Shown in pieces: positions 1 through 6,291 of a stretch of DNA of 7,536 nucleotides. This DNA is from JBFLXN01 sp040755715 [NCBI: Candidatus Edwardsbacteria bacterium] (lineage in GTDB: Bacteria; Edwardsbacteria; AC1; JBFLXN01). Below the pieces are notes generated by a model. It did no database searches. It had not been told where the DNA came from and saw only the letters and a program-made list of their open reading frames with translations. The position numbers and the translations under genes are program-made. The DNA lies in assembly GCA_040755715.1 (NCBI GenBank), contig JBFLXN010000134.1:1-7536 (forward strand), in the 5' to 3' direction. Every line of letters begins with the position of its first letter. Positions within the stretch are counted from its first letter, which is position 1.

Positions 1-163
1 GGAATTTATCGTTCTCGCAAAGGAAAAAGAAAATAAGAATAGAAAATGTCAAAGAGCAAAAACTTTGGCTTCCCTTATCAGGAACCAGTTATATTGAAGT
101 CTCTATTTTTCACCAGTAACTATTATACTTTATTCATAATTTTTGTAGAAATAGTCTGAAGGA

Positions 164-178
164 TCTGCCTCTGGCGGA
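164..178. repeat. small hairpin TCTGCC-TCT-GGCGGA
   Basis: TCTGCC (164-169) and GGCGGA (173-178) pair around a TCT loop, with one T-G wobble. The stem is followed by an A-run and then TTT, not by a clean T-tract, so it is a poor + strand terminator. From memory, similar GGATCCGCC/GGCGGA hairpins occur as dispersed intergenic repeats in several uncultivated phyla. No second copy lies in this window. Confidence 0.35.
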
Positions 179-224
179 AAAATTTAACAATCACCCATAA
201 AATTATCTGTCTCAATCTCCTTAA

Positions 225-310
225 ACCCTGTTAGAAATTTTAGAATGATAGCGAATGAGATAAAATAGTTTAGAATTAAATGTACAAACTCTCGGAATTT
301 CTAACAGGGT
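225..310. repeat. interrupted palindrome, 15-bp perfect arms
   Basis: ACCCTGTTAGAAATT at 225-239 is the exact reverse complement of AATTTCTAACAGGGT at 296-310. The arms enclose 56 nt of AT-rich sequence, which contains a direct repeat of TTTAGAAT (239-246 and 269-276). The arms joined directly would make a continuous palindrome, so the centre may be an insertion or a variable loop. The element ends 60 nt before the ferredoxin gene. It could form a long-loop hairpin in RNA, but there is no T-tract to suggest a terminator. Confidence 0.6.
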
Positions 311-370
311 AAATTTGTCTGTATCCGAATATCGCCAAGTGCCGGTGAGGCATTATCCTGAGCAAGCAAT

Positions 371-817
371 ATGTTTCTGAGTAAATTGAAAGAAGCCATT
401 ATTTGTTTTAAGAATCTGCGAGTGACACTTCCTTATCCTTTAAAACCCACTCCCAAAGCTTTACCAAGAGAAGGTTTTAGGGGGAAAATTACAGTGGACA
501 TTGAGAAGTGTATCGGTTGCGGTGGTTGCGCCAATGTTTGCCCCTCAAGACTAATTGTTATTACAGATACCAAGTGGCGGCGTAAACTCGATTTCTATTT
601 AGAACGTTGCACCTATTGCGGTCGCTGTGCTGAAGTCTGTCCCGAAAAGGCCATTACGATGACGCAAGAATTTGAGACCTCTACTAATAAGATAGAAGAT
701 ATGCATATTTCCCTGGATGTTTTTATGGGCACCTGTCAGCGCTGTGGAAGGTGTTTTCCACCTCCGAGTGCCTTGGATAAAATGATGGTCACAGGATTTA
801 AAACCAAAGACAACTAA
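371..817 (+). CDS. hyfH: 4Fe-4S ferredoxin-type hydrogenase/complex I subunit (HyfH/HycF/NuoI-like)
   Basis: This 148-residue protein probably carries electrons between soluble ferredoxin or the small subunit and the membrane complex of a group 4 [NiFe]-hydrogenase. Two canonical 4Fe-4S binding motifs are visible: C47-x2-C50-x2-C53-x3-C57-P and C80-x2-C83-x2-C86-x3-C90-P. The N-terminus, with LRVTLPYP followed by FRGKITVDIEKC, matches the lead-in of HyfH/HycF and NuoI proteins. A third cysteine group, C122-x2-C125-x2-C128, lies near the C-terminus; HycF/HyfH proteins often have an extra short cysteine motif there. The ATG at 371 is the only reasonable start, because an in-frame stop lies at 359-361. 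The Shine-Dalgarno sequence is weak. The gene ends one base before the next start, which suggests co-transcription and translational coupling. The family is certain; the exact subgroup (Hyf, Mbh or Ech-like) is not. Confidence 0.88.
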   Translation: MFLSKLKEAIICFKNLRVTLPYPLKPTPKALPREGFRGKITVDIEKCIGCGGCANVCPSRLIVITDTKWRRKLDFYLERCTYCGRCAEVCPEKAITMTQEFETSTNKIEDMHISLDVFMGTCQRCGRCFPPPSALDKMMVTGFKTKDN

Positions 818-818
818 A

Positions 819-1481
819 ATGAGTAATTTCATCATTACTTTGATGGTGGCACATTTTCTTGCCTCCTTGGGAGCGGCGGAAATCAAAAATCTGAAAATGG
901 CGACCGTCTCTCTTTTAGTGCAATCTCTATTTCTTTGCACTATTTTTTATGCCTTTAAACAGTTGACCGGAAATGAATCCCTGATTTGGTGGGTGTTGAC
1001 TACCTTTTTGACTAAAGTTATCTTTATTCCTTGGCTCCTTTTTATCTATATTAGAAGATTACCTAAGATAGAAGTGAAACCTCTCTTAGGATTGCTTCCT
1101 TCTTTGTTGATTCTCTTTTTCTTCCTAGTCATTTTTTATCGTTTTATTCATACCTATGTTGAATTTTTGGCTCCTACTCCCGAAGCAGCGGTAGAACCCG
1201 CTCGTTCCAATTTGTCATTAGCCTTTACTATTTTTGCCTTAGGCATTTACACGGTAATTGCCCGAAGGGATGCGGTAAAAATTGTCATTGGATTAATTCT
1301 AATGGAAAACGGCGTTCATCTCTCATTAGTTACTCTCACACCACAATTGCCCGAAACTACTATTTTTGGTATTACTTCCAATGTTATTATTGCCGTTTTC
1401 CTCCTTCTTTATTTAACGGAGAAAATTTATAAAGCCTTAGGGACAACGGATACCTTACAACTTTCTTCTCTTAAAAGATAG
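819..1481 (+). CDS. hyfE: hydrogenase-4 membrane subunit HyfE-like (NuoK-like C-terminal half)
   Basis: This 220-residue integral membrane protein has about seven predicted hydrophobic segments, near residues 4-20, 28-46, 55-78, 88-113, 130-148, 152-173 and 184-201. The C-terminal half (about 130-205) has the NuoK/MrpC-like pattern. It includes a buried acidic residue, Glu163, in LMENGVHLSL, which matches the conserved membrane glutamate of NuoK thought to take part in ion translocation. HyfE-family proteins are about this length. The start is the ATG at 819, one base after the ferredoxin stop; there is no strong Shine-Dalgarno, which fits coupling to the upstream gene. In known operons hyfE is directly followed by hyfF. 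Here the same order holds, but a repeat-filled gap of 264 nt separates them. Confidence 0.85.
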   Translation: MSNFIITLMVAHFLASLGAAEIKNLKMATVSLLVQSLFLCTIFYAFKQLTGNESLIWWVLTTFLTKVIFIPWLLFIYIRRLPKIEVKPLLGLLPSLLILFFFLVIFYRFIHTYVEFLAPTPEAAVEPARSNLSLAFTIFALGIYTVIARRDAVKIVIGLILMENGVHLSLVTLTPQLPETTIFGITSNVIIAVFLLLYLTEKIYKALGTTDTLQLSSLKR

Positions 1482-1498
1482 CTATGCGTGGTAAATAA

Positions 1499-1685
1499 GT
1501 TGATGTGTTGATACGGTAATATGATAAATCGTAAAGCGATTATCAGGTTATCAGGGAATCAGGGTGTCAGGAAAACCCAACAATGAGATTTGTTCAGAAT
1601 TTGACCTGATATCTTGGTATCCAGATATCCACTACCTGATAACCTGATACCGTGATGGCCGTTTTTTACCTATCAGCCTATCAAC
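1499..1685. repeat. nested inverted-repeat element between hyfE-like and hyfF-like genes
   Basis: The inner arms are perfect: TATCAGGTTATCAGG (1541-1555) against CCTGATAACCTGATA (1635-1649). The outer arms are imperfect, at 1499-1513 and 1671-1685, and match at about 12 of 15 positions. ACGGTA (1513-1518) can also pair with TACCGT (1648-1653). The left inner arm runs on as degenerate 8-nt units ending in ATCAGG or GTCAGG. I see no coding capacity and no transposase. It looks like a miniature or REP-type element. Its transcript could fold into a long hairpin and change expression between the two hydrogenase genes. Confidence 0.65.
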
Positions 1686-1733
1686 ATATAAGCATATCAG
1701 CCATAAGTAAATCTCGTAGTTTCACACATTTTT

Positions 1734-1738
1734 AGGAG
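1734..1738 (+). promoter_or_regulatory. Shine-Dalgarno AGGAG
   Basis: AGGAG lies seven bases before the ATG at 1746 and fixes the start of the HyfF-like gene. It is one of the clearest ribosome binding sites in the window. This fits a gene that is no longer tightly coupled to its upstream neighbour. Confidence 0.75.
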
Positions 1739-1745
1739 AATCATA

Positions 1746-3251
1746 ATGGTTACAACAATTAATCCTACTTGTGATTCAATCCTTCCTTTATTAGTCTTTG
1801 TTATTCCATTCTGTTTCTCTCTGCTCATTTTTGCCCTTGGTCGTTTTGGTCGCCTCTTGAGAGAAGGTTTTGCTTTTCTGGGCCTAGCTCTTACTTTCTT
1901 GGTGGCTTTGTTAATGTCTAACCGAATTTTAAATGGAGAGGTATTGACTTTCTGGAATGCCAATTTTTATATTGATGGACTTTCAAACCTGATGGAAGTT
2001 CTGGGGAGTTTGATGGGAGTAGTGGTAGTGCTCTATTCAATAAAATATGTTAAAGAGACTTCTACCACGAGGTTGCCTCTTTACTATGGATTGCTCTTGA
2101 TGTTTTTGTCTATGATGAACTGGACCTGTGCTACCAATAATATGATTATGCTCTGGGTTTCTTTGGAATTTACTACTTTGGCTACCACTTTTTTGGTAAC
2201 TTTTTATTGGGACCGTCCGGCAATGGAGGCCGGCTATAAATATTTGATGTTAGTAACCGCTGGGGTTACCTTTGCTCTCTTGGGCTGTGTACTTATCTAT
2301 TCGGCGGCTGTTCCTTACTTGCCACGAAGTAGAGTTTTACTTTTAACTGAATTGGGTACCATTGCTACCAAGATTCCGACAAATATTGTTCTTTTAGCTT
2401 CGGCCTTTTTAATTGTGGGCTTTGGCACAAAAGCGGGTTTGGTTCCTTTCCATGCCTGGCTACCTGACGCCCATGCCGAAGCACCGGCGCCAATTTCGGC
2501 ACTTCTCTCCGGTATTGTCATCAAAGTGGGAGCTTACGCCTTAGCTAGAACCATCACTGTCTTTGCCCCACATTATAATGCGATTGTTGTTTTTATGGCT
2601 ATACTCTGCTCTTTCTCAATGATTGTAGGAATGTTGATGGCTTTAGTTCAGGACGACTTAAAGCGGATGCTGGCTTATTCCAGCGTAGCCCAGATTGCCT
2701 ATGTGGTGGAAGGATTGGGTCTGGGAACTTATCTGGGGATTTATGGTGGTCTCTTTCATTTACTCAACCATTCTATTACCAAAGGGCTCCTCTTTCTCTG
2801 TGTAGGAGCCTTGATGTATGCTACTGGCAAGCGAAAGGTAAGCGATTTGGCAGGGCATAAATGGCGGATGCCCGTGACCATATTTGCCTTTTTTGTTGGT
2901 GTCCTCTCTATCGGTGGCTTGCCACCTCTTAATGGTTTTGCCAGCAAACTCACTCTCTTTCTGGCAGTGGCTGAAGCCGGACTCCTCTGGGCCGTGGTGA
3001 TTGGAATAATTGCCAGTCTGTTTACCGTAGTCGTCTTCTTCCGGGCCGCTTACAAAATCTTCTGGACAGAGCCGGCTCTCACCAGTTTGGGCGCAGAGGT
3101 TACTCCCGTAAAAGAAGTGCCTCCTACGATGTGGGTAGGGATGCTCGCTTTAAGTTTACTCTGCATTCTTTTAGGTGTCTATCCACAAGTGGTCTATCCA
3201 CTTTTAGACAGCGCAACGAAATGTATTCTAAGAATTTTAATTGGAGGATAA
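1746..3251 (+). CDS. hyfF: proton-translocating antiporter-type membrane subunit (HyfF/NuoN/MrpD-like)
   Basis: This 501-residue polytopic protein belongs to the proton-conducting membrane transporter family, which includes HyfF, HyfB, NuoL/M/N and MrpA/D. Family motifs are clear. There is an acidic residue in a helix, Glu141 (WVSLEFTTLA). The central block at 225-266 includes Lys229 (GFGTKAG), PFHAWLPDAH, APAPISALLSG and Lys260 (VIKVGAYAL). The discontinuous-helix region LAYSSVAQIAYV follows at 309-320, then Lys346 in NHSITKGLLF and Lys401 after GLPPLNGF. Together these form the charged path across the membrane in this family. The length is close to HyfF and NuoM/N. The start is supported by AGGAG seven bases upstream. 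It follows the HyfE-like gene, the usual hyfE-hyfF order, but across a repeat-filled gap. Assignment to HyfF rather than HyfB or HyfD rests on length and that neighbour. Confidence 0.88.
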   Translation: MVTTINPTCDSILPLLVFVIPFCFSLLIFALGRFGRLLREGFAFLGLALTFLVALLMSNRILNGEVLTFWNANFYIDGLSNLMEVLGSLMGVVVVLYSIKYVKETSTTRLPLYYGLLLMFLSMMNWTCATNNMIMLWVSLEFTTLATTFLVTFYWDRPAMEAGYKYLMLVTAGVTFALLGCVLIYSAAVPYLPRSRVLLLTELGTIATKIPTNIVLLASAFLIVGFGTKAGLVPFHAWLPDAHAEAPAPISALLSGIVIKVGAYALARTITVFAPHYNAIVVFMAILCSFSMIVGMLMALVQDDLKRMLAYSSVAQIAYVVEGLGLGTYLGIYGGLFHLLNHSITKGLLFLCVGALMYATGKRKVSDLAGHKWRMPVTIFAFFVGVLSIGGLPPLNGFASKLTLFLAVAEAGLLWAVVIGIIASLFTVVVFFRAAYKIFWTEPALTSLGAEVTPVKEVPPTMWVGMLALSLLCILLGVYPQVVYPLLDSATKCILRILIGG

Positions 3252-3279
3252 CTATTCTCGGGCCAAATTCCAAACTGGT

Positions 3280-3313
3280 TTGGTTATTGACTATTGGTCA
3301 TTGGTTATTGGTC
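3280..3313 (+). repeat. degenerate 7-nt tandem repeat (TNATTGG-like)
   Basis: The stretch reads as adjacent units of the type TNATTGG. TTGGTTATTG occurs at 3280-3289 and 3301-3310, and TATTGGTC at 3292-3299 and 3306-3313. It fills much of the gap between the HyfF-like stop and the probable start of the barrel gene. In one frame it encodes a hydrophobic stretch that resembles a signal peptide, which may be chance. Confidence 0.55.
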
Positions 3314-3325
3314 GGTTCTGCCTTT

Positions 3326-3330
3326 GGGAG
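3326..3330 (+). promoter_or_regulatory. Shine-Dalgarno GGGAG for barrel gene
   Basis: GGGAG lies nine bases before the ATG at 3340. It favours this start over upstream TTG codons in the same frame, the earliest of which (3241) would overlap the end of the HyfF-like gene. Confidence 0.5.
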
Positions 3331-3339
3331 TATGGAGAG

Positions 3340-4545
3340 ATGAGTGCAGAATTCCCTTCGCCTTCACTCCGCTTATCAGCAATGGGGAATTTAAGGCTGG
3401 TGATAGCGGATGAATATAGTGAGATAAATCTTTGTGATTTCGGGAAGAATCCTGCAGGTTTGCTGGAAGACAATGAAGGGCGCTCCCTCATCAGAGCAAA
3501 GGGAGTGTGGAGCAAAGAAAAGCCAGAATCTGGGAACAGTCTCCAAGGTGAAGGAGTTTATCATTACAAGAACATAACTTCTATTAGTGGCGAATATTGT
3601 CGCTCTTCCTGGAATTTTTCCTCAACTGGAGAAGAAGGCGAAGAAGTAAAATATAAACCACAATTTGATACATGGAAACTCGCAGGTGCTTTGAATGTCG
3701 CACATGGAGTTACACCTCTCGGGTTCAGTCTTAGAAAGAGGGAAGGCAGTCTGTTTTTCACTTCACAGAAATATAGTGTAGAGGAAATAAAAGCTGGAGT
3801 GGGTTTTGGCAAAGAAAATGCTAAATTGGGAATCACTTTTACATCTTATCACTCAAAAACCACTTTTGACACTACTGCCGTTCAGATTATTAGTTTTCAC
3901 GGGATTTTTGACCTTTCTAACAATCTAACGTTTGCGGCACAGTATAATCAAGGCAAACTGAAAAAGACGGAGTATTACGGGAACTATTATGGATGGCAGA
4001 GCCCCAGAAAGGTAAGTCATAATGTGCGTAGTTTTTCAACCCGAGGCTCACATACGATTGTTGGCGAACCCGGCAATCTTAAGTTGGGCTTCCAAGTTGA
4101 ATTATCAAATTTTGTTCCCTACGAATTCTTGGGATATTATTCTTACGAAAAAAGAAAGAGAAATTCTTGGGGATTAGGTATGGGCTATGAATATAAAAAG
4201 AAATGGAGAGTAGGTATGGAGTACCATAGAGAGAACCGGGAGGAGTATTACAATCCAAAAGAATATTTTTCACAAAATGAAATCAATTTTGGAGGGGAGT
4301 TATCAAACATTCTTTCATTATTCTCATTGCGGCTGGGAGTTGGCTTAAAAAGTTATGAATCCGGACTATTTGTAGATAATTATTGCTTTGGGATTGGGTA
4401 TCTTGCACCAAATAAGTTAGCAAAAATAGATTTGACTTACAATCTTGAAAAATCAAACTACAGCTACTACGGGGCGCTAGGAGGCTTTAATCCAACAGAC
4501 CGCACCCTTGGATTTCTTCTAACTTTATATTCCAAAACAAAATGA
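3340..4545 (+). CDS. putative outer-membrane beta-barrel protein, signal peptide not found
   Basis: From the ATG at 3340 the protein has 401 residues. I do not recognise a named family. The N-terminus (PSPSLRLSAMGN, a basic/hydrophobic stretch, then EINLCDFGKNPAGL) resembles the start of mature outer-membrane proteins in uncultivated bacteria, where the phrase is usually NEINLYDFG-NPAG. The rest is a series of alternating polar and hydrophobic strands rich in Gly, Tyr, Phe and charged turns, as in a barrel. Examples are KAGVGFGKENAKLGITFTSY, WGLGMGYEYKKKWRVGMEYH and LRLGVGLKSY. The C-terminus (GFLLTLYSKTK) does not end in an aromatic residue. No signal peptide precedes the mature-like sequence in this frame. 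An open stretch in another frame just upstream reads WLLTIGHWLLVGSAFG, so a frameshift or loss of the 5' end is possible. The stop overlaps the next gene's start by four bases. Confidence 0.6.
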   Translation: MSAEFPSPSLRLSAMGNLRLVIADEYSEINLCDFGKNPAGLLEDNEGRSLIRAKGVWSKEKPESGNSLQGEGVYHYKNITSISGEYCRSSWNFSSTGEEGEEVKYKPQFDTWKLAGALNVAHGVTPLGFSLRKREGSLFFTSQKYSVEEIKAGVGFGKENAKLGITFTSYHSKTTFDTTAVQIISFHGIFDLSNNLTFAAQYNQGKLKKTEYYGNYYGWQSPRKVSHNVRSFSTRGSHTIVGEPGNLKLGFQVELSNFVPYEFLGYYSYEKRKRNSWGLGMGYEYKKKWRVGMEYHRENREEYYNPKEYFSQNEINFGGELSNILSLFSLRLGVGLKSYESGLFVDNYCFGIGYLAPNKLAKIDLTYNLEKSNYSYYGALGGFNPTDRTLGFLLTLYSKTK

Positions 4546-5651
4546 ACAAGAAATTTTACTTATTCTCTTTCATCTTTTTCCTTTTGCTTTCCTGCGTTCC
4601 CTCGGAAAGGGAACATATTAGACTTGGTGTAGCTGGTCCTTTGACCGGCGACCAGGGTAAATCCGGTCAGGATATTTTGCACGGCGTGGAATTGGCAGTG
4701 CAAGAATGGAATGAGCAAGGTGGAGTGCTTGGCAAAAAGATTGTTATTGTGGCCGGAGATGATAAACATGATTCTCATGAAGCGGTGCTCATCGCTAAGA
4801 AATTACTCTCAGAAAAAGTAGTCGGCGTTATCGGACATCTGAATAGTGATTGTAGCATTACTGCCTCTGATATTTATCATCAAGCAGGTATCCCTCAGAT
4901 CAGTCCTTCCTCTACCAATCCTATTTTTACAGAAAGAGGATTAGAAAATGTCTTCAGAACTTGTGGCCGTGATGATGAACAAGGGAAGATAGCGGCTGAA
5001 TTTGCCCAAAAAATATTGAAGGCAAAAAGAATAGCCATTATTCACGACCGCACTACTTATGGGGAAGGACTGGCTGAGGAATTTAAAAAGGCTATTAGTG
5101 ATTCCAGCACTATCATTAGTTACATTGGTATTGAACAGAGAAAACCGAGTTATGCCGAGGACTTACTTCCGCTAAAAGACAAAAATCTTGAGGTCGTCTA
5201 TTTTGCCGGCGTCTATCCTGAAGGAATTGTTTTAGTTAATGAGATAAAACTTCTCGGTTTGAAGGCAAATTTTGTTGGTGGTGATGCGCTCTACAATTCT
5301 GTCTATTTAAAAAAAGGTGGGCTGGCTACCGAAGGAACATTTTTCACCTTTGGGTCTCCAGTGGAAAAGATTCCTACTGCCGGACACTTTTACGGCAAAT
5401 TCCGACTGCGCTATGGTGAAGTAGGTCCTTATTCTATCTACGCCTATGATGCGACTAACATCATTCTTCAAGCAATCAAAGAAACGGGTAGTTCCGAAGG
5501 TAAAATTATTAGCCGGAGAATTCATCAGATGAAATATCAGGGAGCTTTGGGTGAACTCAAGTTTGACACTAAAGGCGATATTTTCACCGCTCCCTACATT
5601 ATATGGACGGTGAAGAACGGAGAATTTGTTCCTCTGGGAAATCAAAGATAA
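4542..5651 (+). CDS. LivJ-type branched-chain amino acid/amide solute-binding lipoprotein
   Basis: This 369-residue protein is a type I periplasmic binding protein of the LivJ/LivK/AmiC family, probably lipid-anchored. The N-terminus has two Lys, a hydrophobic stretch, then the lipobox LLSC, giving Cys18 as the lipidated residue. Family landmarks are the first strand RLGVAGPLTGDQG; WNEQGGVLGKK (56-66); GHLNSDCSITASDIYHQAGI followed by PQISPSSTNP (98-127); FRTCGRDDEQG (138-148); RIAIIHDRTTYGEGLAEEF (163-181); and AYDATNIILQA near 301-311. These match LivJ closely, including the SS/ST ligand-binding region. Such proteins bind Leu/Ile/Val, amides, urea or aromatic acids; the ligand cannot be read from the sequence. 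The ATG lies inside ATGA, overlapping the barrel gene's stop, so the two are probably translated together. No permease or ATPase gene is present. Confidence 0.88.
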   Translation: MNKKFYLFSFIFFLLLSCVPSEREHIRLGVAGPLTGDQGKSGQDILHGVELAVQEWNEQGGVLGKKIVIVAGDDKHDSHEAVLIAKKLLSEKVVGVIGHLNSDCSITASDIYHQAGIPQISPSSTNPIFTERGLENVFRTCGRDDEQGKIAAEFAQKILKAKRIAIIHDRTTYGEGLAEEFKKAISDSSTIISYIGIEQRKPSYAEDLLPLKDKNLEVVYFAGVYPEGIVLVNEIKLLGLKANFVGGDALYNSVYLKKGGLATEGTFFTFGSPVEKIPTAGHFYGKFRLRYGEVGPYSIYAYDATNIILQAIKETGSSEGKIISRRIHQMKYQGALGELKFDTKGDIFTAPYIIWTVKNGEFVPLGNQR

Positions 5652-5655
5652 GGGG

Positions 5656-5776
5656 TTTTGACAGGATTTACAGGATAAAAGATAGAATTGCTTCTAAAAC
5701 CTAAAACAGAAAAAATCCTGTTAATCGTCCGACGCCCCGATTCCATCGGGGCTTTGGACGACGGCGTCCTGTCAAA
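5656..5776. repeat. composite palindromic repeat (GACAGGAT family) with nested hairpin
   Basis: The left arm, TTTTGACAGGATTTACAGGAT without its outer bases, lies at 5656-5676. Its expected right arm is present in two pieces: ATCCTGTTAAT at 5715-5725 and CCTGTCAAA at 5768-5776. Removing 5726-5767 would join the pieces into a near-complete right arm, ATCCTGTTAATCCTGTCAAA. The GACAGGAT/ATCCTGTC palindrome is, from memory, a common intergenic repeat in uncultivated bacteria. It fills the gap upstream of the small-subunit gene and could act as a transcript hairpin. Confidence 0.65.
5726..5767. repeat. nested GCCCCGAT/ATCGGGGC hairpin element, copy 1
   Basis: The core hairpin is GCCCCGAT (5734-5741), loop TCC, ATCGGGGC (5745-5752). 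Outside a symmetrical 3x3 internal loop it is closed by CGTCC (5726-5730) and GGACG (5756-5760). A second CGTCC (5765-5769) could compete for GGACG. These 42 nt break the right arm of the GACAGGAT palindrome directly after TTAAT. The stem is GC-rich but not followed by a T-tract. Confidence 0.6.
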
Positions 5777-5785
5777 CAATATCTT

Positions 5786-5791
5786 AAGAGG
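5786..5791 (+). promoter_or_regulatory. Shine-Dalgarno AAGAGG deciding the small-subunit start
   Basis: AAGAGG ends nine bases before the ATG at 5801. The alternative in-frame TTG at 5792 directly abuts this site and so is unlikely to be used. Confidence 0.65.
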
Positions 5792-5800
5792 TTGATAGAT

Positions 5801-6277
5801 ATGCTAAAAAAACTCTGTCAAAAGGTCTTTCCTAAATCACTTTGGGTATATCATACTAATACCGGCGCTTGCAATGGGTGTGATATTGAAGTGATTAATG
5901 TGCTCACGCCTTATTACGATGCCGAGAGATTTGGCATCAAGTTAGTTGGTTCGCCTCGCCATGCCGATGTTCTGCTGGTTTCTGGTCCGGTAACCCGACA
6001 GGTAGTGCCGGCATTAAAGAGACTTTATGAGGCAGTGCCAGACCCTAAACTGGTCTTTGCCATTGGTTCCTGTGCCTGTGGTGGCTGTCTCTGGTTTGAC
6101 ACCTATAATGTAATGGGTGGCATAGATAAAGTGATTCCGGCTAACTATTATGTTCCCGGTTGCCCCCCCCGACCTGAAGCTATTCTTTATGGAGTGGCAG
6201 TCGCCCTTGGCTTGGCACCTAAGAAGGTTGCCGCAGAAGAATCCGTAGAGACACCCTTGCGAGGGTTTAAATTATAG
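5801..6277 (+). CDS. hyfI: [NiFe]-hydrogenase group 4 small subunit / NuoB-like (HyfI/MbhJ/EchC-like)
   Basis: This 158-residue protein holds the single 4Fe-4S cluster next to the catalytic subunit, equivalent to cluster N2 of complex I. The expected ligands are C24 and C27 (TGACNGCDIE), C91 (IGSCACGG) and C121 (VPGCPPRP). The CNGCDIE form is typical of energy-converting hydrogenases rather than NuoB, where adjacent cysteines occur. The block ERFGIKLVGSPRHADVLLV followed by SGPVTRQ is also characteristic. Two further cysteines, C93 and C96, lie beside C91. I chose the ATG at 5801 because AAGAGG is nine bases upstream; an in-frame TTG at 5792 is badly spaced. Normally the large subunit gene is adjacent, but here neither neighbour encodes one. 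The codons for CPPRP include a run of eight C bases (6163-6170). Confidence 0.9.
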   Translation: MLKKLCQKVFPKSLWVYHTNTGACNGCDIEVINVLTPYYDAERFGIKLVGSPRHADVLLVSGPVTRQVVPALKRLYEAVPDPKLVFAIGSCACGGCLWFDTYNVMGGIDKVIPANYYVPGCPPRPEAILYGVAVALGLAPKKVAAEESVETPLRGFKL

Positions 6278-6291
6278 AGTAGTTTCAAATT

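Larger units (their letters stand above)
1..370. other. intergenic region with repeats, no convincing gene
   Basis: I find no supported gene here. Frame 1 is open from the window edge and stops at 34-36, reading GIYRSRKGKRK. This could be the C-terminus of an upstream + strand gene, but eleven basic residues are too few to tell. The rest is AT-rich, and its only ordered structures are the small hairpin at 164-178 and the interrupted palindrome at 225-310. TATACT at 124-129 resembles a -10 box, but no -35 box lies at a suitable distance. Any promoter for the ferredoxin gene cannot be placed. Confidence 0.5.

Noticed and set aside
1601-1629. TTGACC with GATATC 17 bases downstream as a promoter for the HyfF-like gene
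   Set aside because: The -10 match is poor and the whole stretch lies inside the inverted-repeat element, so the resemblance is weak.
1541-1649. CRISPR-like array of TATCAGG units
   Set aside because: Units are 7-8 nt, degenerate, in opposite orientations and without regular spacers, and no cas genes are nearby.
3241-3339. Longer start for the barrel protein at TTG 3241
   Set aside because: It would overlap the HyfF-like gene, uses a rare start, and adds residues that form no signal peptide. GGGAG before ATG 3340 is better placed.
3131-3343. 70-residue + strand open frame over the end of the HyfF-like gene
   Set aside because: Most of it is an out-of-frame shadow of the HyfF-like gene. Only its last third is notable, and that is covered under the barrel-gene finding.
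5726-5769. Rho-independent terminator after the LivJ-type gene
   Set aside because: The stem is strong, but no T-tract follows, and the structure is better explained as a repeat nested in another repeat.
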